DNA from: Ilyomonas sp965214235
Lineage (GTDB): Bacteria; Bacteroidota; Bacteroidia; Chitinophagales; Chitinophagaceae
Direction of reading: 5' to 3'
DNA length: 64,000 nucleotides
NCBI GenBank assembly: GCA_965214235.1
Contig: CBDCBH010000003.1
Span: 124,001 to 188,000 of the forward strand
Position numbers and translations under genes: made by a program. This document shows, one piece after another, positions 44,502-53,337 of this stretch (positions are counted from its first letter, which is position 1; the number at the start of each line of letters is the position of its first letter). The notes beneath the pieces are model-generated. The model saw nothing but the letters and a program-made list of their open reading frames with translations. It was not told the DNA's origin and ran no database searches.

Positions 44502-45727
44502 TATGTTTTACTATAAAAATTTTCGAGGAGCTGATGATATTTCATCAACTCCTCTTGCGTTATGGCATTACTTAATTTTATGTTGATAAGTGCATCAATT
44601 ATAGCAGTTATTTCTTCCAAAGAAATGTTGCTTTTCAGGGCTACTGCTTTGGCAAAATGAGAATTAATTTCGGTGGTAGAAATTTTGTATTTGTTTCTTA
44701 CAAAATCTAAAAAATAAACACTCAATTTATCTCCTAAATTTTTATGATCGCCCTTTTCATAATACAGTTTGCCAATGGTGGAAACAAAGGCTAACGAATC
44801 GTTAGCAGGCGGTGCATGTTGAGGCGTTAAACGCTGACGGCGCTTTACTTCTGTAAAAATATACAGTAAAAACAAACCAATACTTAACCAAAACGCCCAC
44901 CTGAAATTTTCGTACTTTAGCAGCACATGCAAAATACCTCTGTTAGCTTCGTTGTCAGCAGGTTTACGGTACATAAAATATTCATCCCACAATATAAATT
45001 TTGTATCGGCAGGCAGCAGGCTCATCAGCTTTTCAAAATAAACATGATTGTTATTTAACAATAAAAACAAATTGGTGAATGCAATAGGTGCAGAATGTAA
45101 AAAGATAGTTCCTTTTAAGGTACGAATCGCCAATAAATTCTCAAGCTTTTTATTGTAGCCAAGCGGATAAGAATAAATACTGTCGTACCTGATAAACCGG
45201 TTGTTATAAGCAACGCCCGGATAGCTGAATAAATAAGGTTTCGTAAAAACAGAAGTGTCTAAACGCACCGTAAAAGAATCCGAAACATCAATGCTGTTAT
45301 CATAGTGCGAGACAGCATCAGAGTTGTATAAATCATCCTGCACTACTCTAAAAAAAAGCTGCGCTTTATCGCTCATTTGTAAAGCAGAAATAAAAACAAT
45401 ATTGCCTTTTTGCGCAAATGAAACCAAACTGTTTAACTCGTCGGCAGTAGGATTAAAATAATTGATCAGGATGAATAAAACCTGTCCCGATGTATCTTTT
45501 GTTGGCAGGTTCCATTCGCCCGGCGCCAACCTGCTGACTCTCAAATTTGCTTTGGGAAATTGCTGTTGCATCAATTGATAAGCTACATACGCGCCATACG
45601 GAATTTTATGTGTTGGATTCAATGTTATACGACCATCGAAATGTCGTTGCTGTTTGTGAAAAACAAGAAGCAAAATAATAGCTGTCAGCACTACTCCTCC
45701 CGCTATATATGGCAAGGCTTTCTTCAT
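44501..45727 (-). CDS. DUF4350 membrane-associated protein
   Basis: 408 residues with an N-terminal membrane helix (about 5-24), a large extracytoplasmic domain (30-270) of DUF4350 type that resembles a GATase/ThuA-like fold, a second helix (about 280-298), and a cytoplasmic C-terminal helical tail. Its stop and start overlap both neighbours (TAATG with moxR, four bases with DUF4129), implying coupled translation. It contains one dispersed motif copy (44866-44876). Confidence 0.85.
   Translation of the reverse strand: MKKALPYIAGGVVLTAIILLLVFHKQQRHFDGRITLNPTHKIPYGAYVAYQLMQQQFPKANLRVSRLAPGEWNLPTKDTSGQVLFILINYFNPTADELNSLVSFAQKGNIVFISALQMSDKAQLFFRVVQDDLYNSDAVSHYDNSIDVSDSFTVRLDTSVFTKPYLFSYPGVAYNNRFIRYDSIYSYPLGYNKKLENLLAIRTLKGTIFLHSAPIAFTNLFLLLNNNHVYFEKLMSLLPADTKFILWDEYFMYRKPADNEANRGILHVLLKYENFRWAFWLSIGLFLLYIFTEVKRRQRLTPQHAPPANDSLAFVSTIGKLYYEKGDHKNLGDKLSVYFLDFVRNKYKISTTEINSHFAKAVALKSNISLEEITAIIDALINIKLSNAITQEELMKYHQLLENFYSKT
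44866..44876 (+). repeat. dispersed motif GTAAAAACAAA inside a CDS
   Basis: One of only two copies within a coding region; opposite in orientation to the DUF4350 gene, where it lies over the second membrane helix codons. Confidence 0.5.
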
Positions 45728-46623
45728 GAATGAATCGCTTGATTTTTAAAATCTGTAAAATCCTTTTTTACGGTTTGAAAAGATGATTCGCTGACTGTAA
45801 ACTCACCATACCAAATGTATTCGTAGTGCTGTGTAACTGTAAAGAAGTTTTGATATAACGAAGATGACTGCAACTGCTGCAGATAATGGGCATTGGTAAA
45901 CTGCGGCTGCAATGAAATTATATTACGTTCGCTTAATAGTTGTAATAGTTGCAGATACAGCACACGCACTGCAAACCGATAGTTTTTCTCATTGGTATAT
46001 TTTTGTACTAACTGATCGTAATTTACATTAAATAAACCCTCTTCAGAAATTGCATCGTTTAGGTTTGTTTTTACTCCATTTTTACTGAACAGATTGATTT
46101 TATTCGACAATAAAAAATAAATAATAGCGGCAACAAATACAGAAATGATGATTATCCACACCATATTTACAAACCACCGTTGCAGGTACCATGCATTGCT
46201 GTTTTGCTCTTGTGTAAATACCTGCTCATCGGGCGGTAGCAACCCTTCTTTTGTAAGACTGTCACGATACTTTCTATCGTAAAGCAAACGGTCAGCATTC
46301 TTTTTAAAATCTTCAATGCTTTTTACATACCAAAAATCATCTTCGTTTTTAAAATGTTGTATAGTTGTATCCGATGAAATGCGCTCCTTTATTTTTTCGC
46401 TTGTGTAAGCATCATCAGGATATTCTTTCCAGTTAAAATAATAGCCGCTTGTATCGTAGCTGTTTTCCGTTCGGGCTGTATCCTCTTTCGCATTTTCATT
46501 GCTTGTTATTGAGTCTTGCGGCTGATAGGAAACAGAATCAGATTGCGCATGGGACGATTGGGAAATCATCAAAAAACAAAACAACATCACCACAAAAAAT
46601 AAAACACGAATTTTCATTTCCAC
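45724..46623 (-). CDS. DUF4129 domain protein
   Basis: 299 residues: signal peptide (to about residue 26, SSHAQS), an acidic extracytoplasmic part, one membrane helix (about 150-172), then a C-terminal DUF4129 domain with YRFAVRVLYLQLLQLLSERN and YIWYGEF. DUF4129 is found in MoxR blocks and in transglutaminase-linked proteins. The four-base overlap with the next gene supports one operon. Confidence 0.85.
   Translation of the reverse strand: MEMKIRVLFFVVMLFCFLMISQSSHAQSDSVSYQPQDSITSNENAKEDTARTENSYDTSGYYFNWKEYPDDAYTSEKIKERISSDTTIQHFKNEDDFWYVKSIEDFKKNADRLLYDRKYRDSLTKEGLLPPDEQVFTQEQNSNAWYLQRWFVNMVWIIIISVFVAAIIYFLLSNKINLFSKNGVKTNLNDAISEEGLFNVNYDQLVQKYTNEKNYRFAVRVLYLQLLQLLSERNIISLQPQFTNAHYLQQLQSSSLYQNFFTVTQHYEYIWYGEFTVSESSFQTVKKDFTDFKNQAIHS
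46064..46074 (-). repeat. dispersed motif GTAAAAACAAA inside a CDS
   Basis: Second coding-region copy, in the same orientation as the DUF4129 gene, encoding VKTN just after the membrane helix. Confidence 0.5.
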
Positions 46624-46634
46624 ATTGCTTTCCG

Positions 46635-47606
46635 TTATACGATGATTGAGCCAGAAGCCGCTCTAGCAGAGCGTTTTAAGCGAATTGGATATACAATAAA
46701 ATAAACAATGATAAGCGTTAGCGAGAAAACGATAATCACTAATTTTAACCATAGCGGCATATTGGTATGGCGTGTTACAAAGCCTTCAAAAAAGGCTGCC
46801 ATCAGTAGTGTTGGAAAGCCTGATAAGGCAATGATCAATCCGTCTTTTGCGCCTGTTTTTAACGCGTCAATCCTTTTTTTATTACCCGGAAATAACCAGC
46901 TTGTTGCCAGCACCAAGCCTGCTGTTGAAGCCACTACAATGGAAAATAATTCTAACGTGCCATGAATTAAAATGGTAAGCAAACTATCGCTCATCAAACC
47001 ATGCATGTAAAATAAATATTCAAAAGTACCTACCATAATGGCATTGTAAATCAGCCCTGTGATGGTAGGAAAGCCAAGCAAAATGCCGCCTGCAAATTCT
47101 TTTAACGCAACACTGATATTATTAATAAAAAGGGCAAAAAAGCTTAATAGTTCGTTGCCATAACCATACACCTGAAATGGCTTGCCCTCGCTGATGTTTT
47201 TTTCTGTCATATCCACATAGCCATCGCCTAAAACATCTCTCACAAAAGTTTGCTCATGCTTCGCTGAAAAAAAACCAATAAAAACAAACATTGCAAAAAG
47301 GCAAAAAGAAATGAGCAACATGCGGTGATGTTTGCCAACGGTTAGCGGCAGTTTATAAGTAAAAAAACTAACAAAGCGGTTGCCGCTTTCGCGTTGGTTT
47401 TCGTAAATGGCAAGATATTTTTTTGAGGCTTCGCTGTTTAAATATTGTGTGATGCGGCTTTGTGGATAAAACGTTTTACTGTAACCCAAATCTTCAACCA
47501 ATTGCACAAAATCATCCGCTTGTTCATCAGGGTGTTTGCTGCTATCATGCACTATATTTTGCCACCGTTCACGGTTCCGTTTAATAAATAAAGCCTCTCT
47601 CACCAA
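46635..47606 (-). CDS. SpoIIM-like (DUF95) membrane protein
   Basis: 323 residues with a soluble N-terminus (1-95) and about five membrane helices. HGTLELFSIVVASTAGLVLA and EFAGGILLGFPTI are DUF95/stage II sporulation protein M motifs. The organism is not expected to sporulate; in Bacteroidota this family accompanies the RDD and MoxR block. Divergent from the RDD gene, with 62 bp between starts that must hold both promoters. Confidence 0.88.
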   Translation of the reverse strand: MVREALFIKRNRERWQNIVHDSSKHPDEQADDFVQLVEDLGYSKTFYPQSRITQYLNSEASKKYLAIYENQRESGNRFVSFFTYKLPLTVGKHHRMLLISFCLFAMFVFIGFFSAKHEQTFVRDVLGDGYVDMTEKNISEGKPFQVYGYGNELLSFFALFINNISVALKEFAGGILLGFPTITGLIYNAIMVGTFEYLFYMHGLMSDSLLTILIHGTLELFSIVVASTAGLVLATSWLFPGNKKRIDALKTGAKDGLIIALSGFPTLLMAAFFEGFVTRHTNMPLWLKLVIIVFSLTLIIVYFIVYPIRLKRSARAASGSIIV

Positions 47607-47668
47607 TTATCGTTTTAAAAGCGGAAATTATTAATTACTTTACAAACGAAGACAATTGTTTTTGGGCA

Positions 47669-48409
47669 ATGGAAAAAATAAAAATCCCTACCAGTTTTAA
47701 TATCGAACTTGACTTTGAACTGGCGAATATGATACAGCGTTTTTTTGCCTGGTTTATTGATTTACTTGTGCAGATTGCTTATGTTTTTATCGCATTTGAA
47801 ATCGTTTCTATTTTTTTTAACAGTAAAATTTCATCAAACAGTGAAGCCACAATTTATAATGAAGATGCGGTGTTTATAATTGCTAGCATACCTGTTTTAT
47901 TGTATCATTTGCTAAGTGAAGTAACGCTGAACGGGCAAAGCATTGGCAAGAAGCTATTAGGCATAAAAGTGATTAGCGAAAGCGGAAACCGACCATCTTT
48001 TTACCAGTTTTTATTGCGCTGGCTGATTCGACCTTTTGAAACCATTTTCTTTTTTATACCTGTTTTTTTGTGCATGTTGATATCGAGAAAAAACCAACGC
48101 TTTGGCGATTTGGCAGCAGGCACTTTACTAATTGTGAGTCGTGTAAAAAGCAATATAAACGACACTGTTTTTTTTGATTTGGCAGAAAGCTACAAGCCAC
48201 GCTATAACAACGTTTTGCAACTTAGCGATCGGGATATGAACATTATCAAAACCATTTTAGATTCCAGCATCAAACAAAAAAATTATGAGTTTGCCGAACG
48301 AACCAGCGCCAAAATAAGAACGGCTTTGCGAATTACTGATTACCAGCATCCTGTTGAGTTTTTAGAAACGATATTGAAGGATTATAATTACTTGTCGGAT
48401 AAAAATTGA
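47669..48409 (+). CDS. RDD-family membrane protein
   Basis: 246 residues. The RDD signature is in MIQRFFAWFIDLLVQ (Arg, then Asp), followed by NGQSIGKKLLGIKVI and QRFGDLAAGTLLI; three membrane helices are predicted in residues 25-145, and the C-terminal part (165-246) is soluble. RDD proteins may be ion exchangers or scaffold partners; in this place it belongs to the MoxR block, reading the other way. The 150 bp after it are unremarkable. Confidence 0.85.
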   Translation: MEKIKIPTSFNIELDFELANMIQRFFAWFIDLLVQIAYVFIAFEIVSIFFNSKISSNSEATIYNEDAVFIIASIPVLLYHLLSEVTLNGQSIGKKLLGIKVISESGNRPSFYQFLLRWLIRPFETIFFFIPVFLCMLISRKNQRFGDLAAGTLLIVSRVKSNINDTVFFDLAESYKPRYNNVLQLSDRDMNIIKTILDSSIKQKNYEFAERTSAKIRTALRITDYQHPVEFLETILKDYNYLSDKN

Positions 48410-48562
48410 AAGGTTTAAAAAACAACATACAAGGTTCAATATCCGATAGGCATATTTAATAATTACCCGGTTTTAATTTTTGCAAACCTTCTTTCTCTTG
48501 TCCTCTTTTTTTCTTTTTCTTGAACCTATTTCCTTGTTTCTTCATACTCTTATCTTCGTTTT

Positions 48563-49216
48563 ATGATTATTAATTTAAGCGAACAACACAGTTTAGTGAG
48601 TAACTGGATCAGCGAATTGCGCAGCATGGAGATACAAGTTGATCGTATGCGCTTCCGCAGAAATTTAGAACGCATTGGCGAAGTAGCGGCTTATGAAATC
48701 AGCAAACTTTTGCCATGGCGGGAAGTTGAAACGCAAACTTCGCTTGGCATTCACAACAGCAAAGTGCTTGCAGAGCAGCCAGTATTAGCAACCATACTTC
48801 GCGCCGGGCTGGCGTTGCACCAGGGCTTGCTGAATTATTTTGATAAAGCCGACAACGCGTTTATCAGCGCGTATCGTAAACACCGCGATGATGGCAGTTT
48901 TGATATTCATATCGAATACATGAGCAGCCCTGTTTTGGAAGGAAGAATTGTTATTGTAAGCGATCCGATGTTGGCAACCGGCGCATCACTTGTAAAAACA
49001 ATTAAGAGAATGCAAGCCGAAGGCGAGCCATCTTTTATACATATTGTTACGGCCATCGCCTGCACAACAGGCATTGAATATGTAAAACGTGAAGCCGGTG
49101 ATAAAGTAACCATTTGGTGCGGTGATATTGATGAAGAAATTACCGCCAAAGGCTACATTGTTCCAGGCTTAGGCGATGCCGGCGATTTGGCTTACGGCAA
49201 TAAAAATCAGTGGTAA
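48563..49216 (+). CDS. upp: uracil phosphoribosyltransferase
   Basis: 217 residues. Upp salvages uracil to UMP with PRPP. The PRPP loop is SDPMLATGASLVKTI, and the uracil-binding end PGLGDAGDLAYG is typical. It differs slightly from the standard form by a long N-terminal region (about 40 residues before RFRRNLERIGE). A single gene. Confidence 0.95.
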   Translation: MIINLSEQHSLVSNWISELRSMEIQVDRMRFRRNLERIGEVAAYEISKLLPWREVETQTSLGIHNSKVLAEQPVLATILRAGLALHQGLLNYFDKADNAFISAYRKHRDDGSFDIHIEYMSSPVLEGRIVIVSDPMLATGASLVKTIKRMQAEGEPSFIHIVTAIACTTGIEYVKREAGDKVTIWCGDIDEEITAKGYIVPGLGDAGDLAYGNKNQW

Positions 49217-49297
49217 AAAATAACTCTTTTATACTTTTTAAAAGAGGGCTTACGTTTTTGAAAAATAGATGTATTTTCACACTGAAATTTTCTGCTC

Positions 49298-50314
49298 ATG
49301 ATACGAACTACACTACTTATGTTGTGCTTGTTTTGTGCTGTTTATACGTTCGCTCAAGATCCGCATTTCTCACAATTTTATTCATCGCCGCTTACTTTGA
49401 ATCCGGCTTTCACAGGCAAATTCAATGGCGAGATTCGCGTTGCTGGCAACTATCGAAACCAATGGCCTACTATCAACAAAGCTTATACAACCGGAACTGT
49501 TTCTGCCGATTTTGCTATTTTAAAAGATAAAGTTGCCGAGAACGATACCTGGGGCGTTGGCATTATGGCGTTAAGCGATCAAAGTGCTGCCGGCGCTGTA
49601 AAATTTAATTATGCAGCTTTGTCAACGGCTTATCATAAAAGCTTAGATGAGAACGGTTTTAAACAATTAGGCATCGGTTTTCAAACTACATATTCCAACA
49701 TGAATATTTATACATCGAAACTTACGTTTGAAGACCAGCTGGCTTCTGATGGTTCGTTTTCGCTGCCCACAGCTGAAATTTTTCCCGGCTCTGTTTTAAA
49801 GAAAAGTTATATCGATTTAAACACAGGCATTTTATTTACATCAAGCGTTACCGAGCATGATAATTTTTATGCCGGTGTAAGCATGTATCACATCACCCGC
49901 CCGCGTGAGCAATTTACTACAACGGGTTATTATGTTCTCAATCCGCGCTTTACATTTCAGGCAGGCGGTTATTTTTTGGTAGGAGAACGGAACACTTTGC
50001 ACTTAAGCGCTATGCACAGCGAGCAAGCCGGCGCTAATGAAACTTTAATTGGCGGCGCTATTCAGTTGCCGGTTGGCGATGCTGACATTGGCGACAACGG
50101 CGTAAGCGTTTACGCAGGCGCCTGGGCGCGTTTAAAAGATGCGTTTATTCCTTATATAGGATTGGATTTCAGCGATTTTCACATCGGGCTTACTTACGAC
50201 ATCAATACCTCTGAATTAAAGACGGCTTCCAACAGTCGCGGAGGCATGGAAATTTCTTTAATTTATATTAAACAACATCCGGGAAGCAAAGGTTTGCCCT
50301 GTCCTAAGTTTTAG
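49298..50314 (+). CDS. PorP/SprF-family outer-membrane protein
   Basis: 338 residues with a signal peptide (cleavage after TFAQ, about residue 20). DPHFSQFYSSPLTLNPAFTG and GNYRNQWP are the PorP/SprF family hallmarks. These outer-membrane beta-barrels connect with type IX secretion substrates and gliding in Bacteroidota; the paralogues are many, usually placed beside a large adhesin with a C-terminal sorting domain. No such partner is adjacent here. Stop is 12 bp from the stop of the convergent BioF-like gene. Confidence 0.9.
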   Translation: MIRTTLLMLCLFCAVYTFAQDPHFSQFYSSPLTLNPAFTGKFNGEIRVAGNYRNQWPTINKAYTTGTVSADFAILKDKVAENDTWGVGIMALSDQSAAGAVKFNYAALSTAYHKSLDENGFKQLGIGFQTTYSNMNIYTSKLTFEDQLASDGSFSLPTAEIFPGSVLKKSYIDLNTGILFTSSVTEHDNFYAGVSMYHITRPREQFTTTGYYVLNPRFTFQAGGYFLVGERNTLHLSAMHSEQAGANETLIGGAIQLPVGDADIGDNGVSVYAGAWARLKDAFIPYIGLDFSDFHIGLTYDINTSELKTASNSRGGMEISLIYIKQHPGSKGLPCPKF

Positions 50315-50326
50315 TTCCTTTTTGTT

Positions 50327-51439
50327 TTATTCGTTTTTCTGCAATTGTTGTATCAGTTGTTCTACTTCATTTTTTGTGTTGAAAGAATGCAAAATGATGC
50401 GCAATCTCTCGCTTCCTTTCCGAACGGTTGGATACAAAACCGGACGCACATCAATATTGCTTTGCTGCATTTGTTTTGATACCTTTTTTACTTCTTCATT
50501 CCCTTCAACAATTACAGCTTGGATAGGAGCTTGGGAAGCTAACTTTTTATATGAAACAGATGCGCTTTGAAACTGTTGCACCAAGGTTTTTAAATGCTCT
50601 CTTTGTTTTTGTAAGAGAGGAAATGTGCGATAGCTTTTTTGTATGAAATAAACCGAATGTTCAGGCAAAGAGGTTGAATAAACAAAGCTGCGCGAAAAGT
50701 TGATAAGATAATTTTTTAATTCCGTTGAACCAACAGCAACAGCACCATGACAGCCGCAGGCTTTTCCAAAGGTATAGATGCGGCAAAACACTTCATTATG
50801 CAATTGCAACTGCTGCGCTAACCCTTCGCCTTTATCGCCAATTACGCCGATGGCATGGGCTTCATCAAGCAGTAAATAAGCATTGCATTCGGAGCAAATT
50901 TTCAAAATTTCCTGTAAAGGGCAAATATCACCATCCATACTAAAAACCGATTCGGTAACAATGAAAACAGTACCAGTGGCAGTTTTTATTTTTTTGCGCA
51001 AATCAGCTACATCGTTATGGAGAAAAGAAAACGCTTTAGCAAACGAAAGACGTATGCCATCGCGTATAGAGGCATGGCACAAAGCATCGTAAATTATGGT
51101 GTCGTTCTTTTGTGGAAGTGAAGACAAAACACCAATATTAGCATCATAGCCTGAATTAAACAGCAGCGCGGCTTCTGCATTGTGAAACGTTGCAATTTGT
51201 TGTTCGGTTTCTTCAATCAATGTATAATTCCCTGTTAGCAAACGTGAGCCGGTAGAACCGGTTTTTAATAACGAATATTGAACAGGAAATTCACTATGCA
51301 ACAAGTTATTTTTTACAATGCCTAAGTAATCGTTCGAACAAAAATCAATCATATTTTGCTGCGGCAGGTAAAGTTGCCGGTATGCGTTCTGCGCTTTTCG
51401 CTCGTTTAATTTTACTACTAAATTTGCGGGTGGCTTCAT
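50327..51439 (-). CDS. BioF-like PLP-dependent acyltransferase
   Basis: 370 residues of the alpha-oxoamine synthase family. FCSNDYLGI and LDEAHAIGVIG are conserved, and the PLP lysine is in YTFGKACGCHGAVAVG. The best named candidate is 8-amino-7-oxononanoate synthase (BioF, biotin synthesis), but related enzymes use other acyl-CoAs (2-amino-3-ketobutyrate, serine palmitoyl), and no other biotin gene is present, so the symbol is left blank. Confidence 0.82.
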   Translation of the reverse strand: MKPPANLVVKLNERKAQNAYRQLYLPQQNMIDFCSNDYLGIVKNNLLHSEFPVQYSLLKTGSTGSRLLTGNYTLIEETEQQIATFHNAEAALLFNSGYDANIGVLSSLPQKNDTIIYDALCHASIRDGIRLSFAKAFSFLHNDVADLRKKIKTATGTVFIVTESVFSMDGDICPLQEILKICSECNAYLLLDEAHAIGVIGDKGEGLAQQLQLHNEVFCRIYTFGKACGCHGAVAVGSTELKNYLINFSRSFVYSTSLPEHSVYFIQKSYRTFPLLQKQREHLKTLVQQFQSASVSYKKLASQAPIQAVIVEGNEEVKKVSKQMQQSNIDVRPVLYPTVRKGSERLRIILHSFNTKNEVEQLIQQLQKNE

Positions 51440-51507
51440 CTTACTTCAAAACTATGCTTTCTGTTTTTTCAATTCTTTCAATAACTAAAAATTCAGCTTT
51501 TGTTTTT

Positions 51508-52089
51508 ATGATACTTTTAAAAGAGCAATTGCAAAAAGATACAATATTCAATAAAAAAGAAGCGGTAAACATTGCGGCGACAGCCTGCTCATCAAAAAAA
51601 ATATTCGCCGAGTTAATGAAGTGTTTTATGAGCAACGAATATCGTGTTTCGCAACGAGCGGCATGGTGTGTAAGCCATACGATTTCAATCAATCAACAAC
51701 TCATTTATCCTTATATAAAAACCCTGATTGAACAATTGTTGCGAACCGATGTGCCTGATGCTGTTATTAGAAACAGCATTAGAATTTTACTTAGGATTAA
51801 TATTCCTGAACACTATCACGGCGAAGTGATGAACGCGTGTTTTCTTTTAGCAGAGAAAGTTGAATCTCCGATTGCCATTAAAGCATTTTCCTTATCAACT
51901 TTGTACAAATTATATTTAATTTATCCCGATATACAACAAGAATTACAAACCATTGCAGAAGCGAAACTTAACAGTGAAAGTGCAGCAATAAAAAACGTTG
52001 CTGCAAAAATTATAACATCATTGCATAAAGCTAAAGCCCCACGTATAAACAACCAATCCGCCAAAATAAAAAAGCATCGCAGTAAGTAA
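51508..52089 (+). CDS. HEAT-repeat-like hypothetical protein
   Basis: About 193 residues from MILLKEQLQK. Helical pairs such as KEAVNIAATACS, VSQRAAWCVSHTIS, IRNSIRILLRI and IAIKAFSLSTLYKL suggest HEAT/armadillo-type repeats, a protein-binding scaffold. The C-terminal 30 residues are basic. Its last 72 bp lie antisense to the end of the TPR gene. The longer frame (from 51382) runs over the promoter of the BioF-like gene and is rejected. Confidence 0.7.
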   Translation: MILLKEQLQKDTIFNKKEAVNIAATACSSKKIFAELMKCFMSNEYRVSQRAAWCVSHTISINQQLIYPYIKTLIEQLLRTDVPDAVIRNSIRILLRINIPEHYHGEVMNACFLLAEKVESPIAIKAFSLSTLYKLYLIYPDIQQELQTIAEAKLNSESAAIKNVAAKIITSLHKAKAPRINNQSAKIKKHRSK

Positions 52090-53265
52090 AGCATCGCTTC
52101 CGGCAAGCAAGCCAATGGCGCTGATCAATCCTAATAAAATTAATGCGGAAGAATAATAAAGCACAAGCTTTTTTCTACGTATCATCCCTAAATATTCAAA
52201 GCGGCTTACTGGCAAAACCATCGTTAAAAAAATAAGCGCAGCAAAGTATTGGTTACCCTCTTTTACAGTTGGCAAGTAACCGCCAAACACAGCCGCAGCG
52301 GCACTTGCAGCAAATAATAAAGCAACAAATCCGGAAATATTTTTTTCTAATGAAGTGAGTACATACTTGCCTTCCCGCGTGAATAACAAAACAACATTTG
52401 CCATAGATGCGCCTACCCATGAAAAAATAACAAACAACAGATACAAACCGATAAATATATACGCCAACATATTAGCGCCTGCGAAAGATGATATGCCTGA
52501 AGCCAGCCTGATAGAAACCCAGATAACAATGATAGTAACCCATCGGGCTTTTTTTGATTTTGCCGACAGCCACAACGAAAACATAAGCAACAAGCGATAT
52601 GGCAACAGTCTTGCTTTTAAAGATTCTTTATAACCCTGCTTTGCACGCTTGTTGTTAGGGTTGATGCGCAGCGCCTCACGAAAATGTTCCCTTGCATTTT
52701 TATGCTTTCCCTTCTCTAAAAAAATCCAGCCAACATTGGTATGCGTGAAGTCGTCTTCAGGATCAACCGATAAAGCTTCGCGAATGGTTTCATACGCCTC
52801 TTCTTTATTTTTTAACCGAATTAATGCCTGTGTTCTTGCATTTAAGCAAGTAAGATCTTCGGCATAAACAGCAAGACCTTCGTTTGCCTTTTCCAAAGCT
52901 TTTTGATACGAATGATCATCCAATAAAATATAAGCGTACAAGCCGTAATAAGCCGAGGCTTCAGGGTTTAGTTCGATGGCGTTATGGAGTTTTTCAACAG
53001 CTTTGTTTTTATCGCTTTTTCGATAATAGCAAAATGCCATTAAATAAAAAACCCGGTGATAGTAAGGCATGTACGAGGCGCAGTTGTGCAGCAAGCGCAA
53101 GCCTTCATCAAACTGCTTTGTGTCAATCTTACATTCAGCCAGTAACAGCAGGGCTTCGCTATCTTCCGGGTTTTCGCGCAGCGCATAACCAATTTCTTTT
53201 TCGGCATCTTTAATTCTGCCCTGATGAAATAAAAGTCTTGCGCGTTGAATATGCTGGTTGATCAT
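52018..53265 (-). CDS. TPR protein with membrane C-terminus
   Basis: About 415 residues. Residues 5-215 are five to six TPR units (for example ALRENPEDSEALLLLAECK, LNPEASAYYGLYAYIL and ALRINPNNKRAKQGYKE), then about six membrane helices to the end. It looks cytoplasmic TPR plus membrane domain, a scaffold. It lies 72 bp downstream of the TPR-AAA+ gene on the same strand, probably in one unit. ATG 53271 is an alternative start; the AGCT-rich repeat runs into it. Confidence 0.8.
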   Translation of the reverse strand: MINQHIQRARLLFHQGRIKDAEKEIGYALRENPEDSEALLLLAECKIDTKQFDEGLRLLHNCASYMPYYHRVFYLMAFCYYRKSDKNKAVEKLHNAIELNPEASAYYGLYAYILLDDHSYQKALEKANEGLAVYAEDLTCLNARTQALIRLKNKEEAYETIREALSVDPEDDFTHTNVGWIFLEKGKHKNAREHFREALRINPNNKRAKQGYKESLKARLLPYRLLLMFSLWLSAKSKKARWVTIIVIWVSIRLASGISSFAGANMLAYIFIGLYLLFVIFSWVGASMANVVLLFTREGKYVLTSLEKNISGFVALLFAASAAAAVFGGYLPTVKEGNQYFAALIFLTMVLPVSRFEYLGMIRRKKLVLYYSSALILLGLISAIGLLAGSDALLTAMLFYFGGLVVYTWGFSFMQ

Positions 53266-53270
53266 GAACA

Positions 53271-53306
53271 TAAGCAGTAAGCTGCGAGGTATGAGCTTTC
53301 AGCTTT
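53271..53306. repeat. AGCT-rich dispersed repeat
   Basis: Located just upstream of the TPR gene start, it shares the 12-mer AAGCTGCGAGGT (53279-53290) and the same AGCTTT-type composition with the repeat in the lptE 5' end. Confidence 0.5.
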
Positions 53307-53337
53307 CCTCTGATTATTTTTATTTACCCTTCTTTGG

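Noticed and set aside
49210..49530. 106-codon frame overlapping upp and porP/sprF region
   Set aside because: Lies in another frame over the signal peptide and first strands of the PorP/SprF gene, which is clearly the real one.
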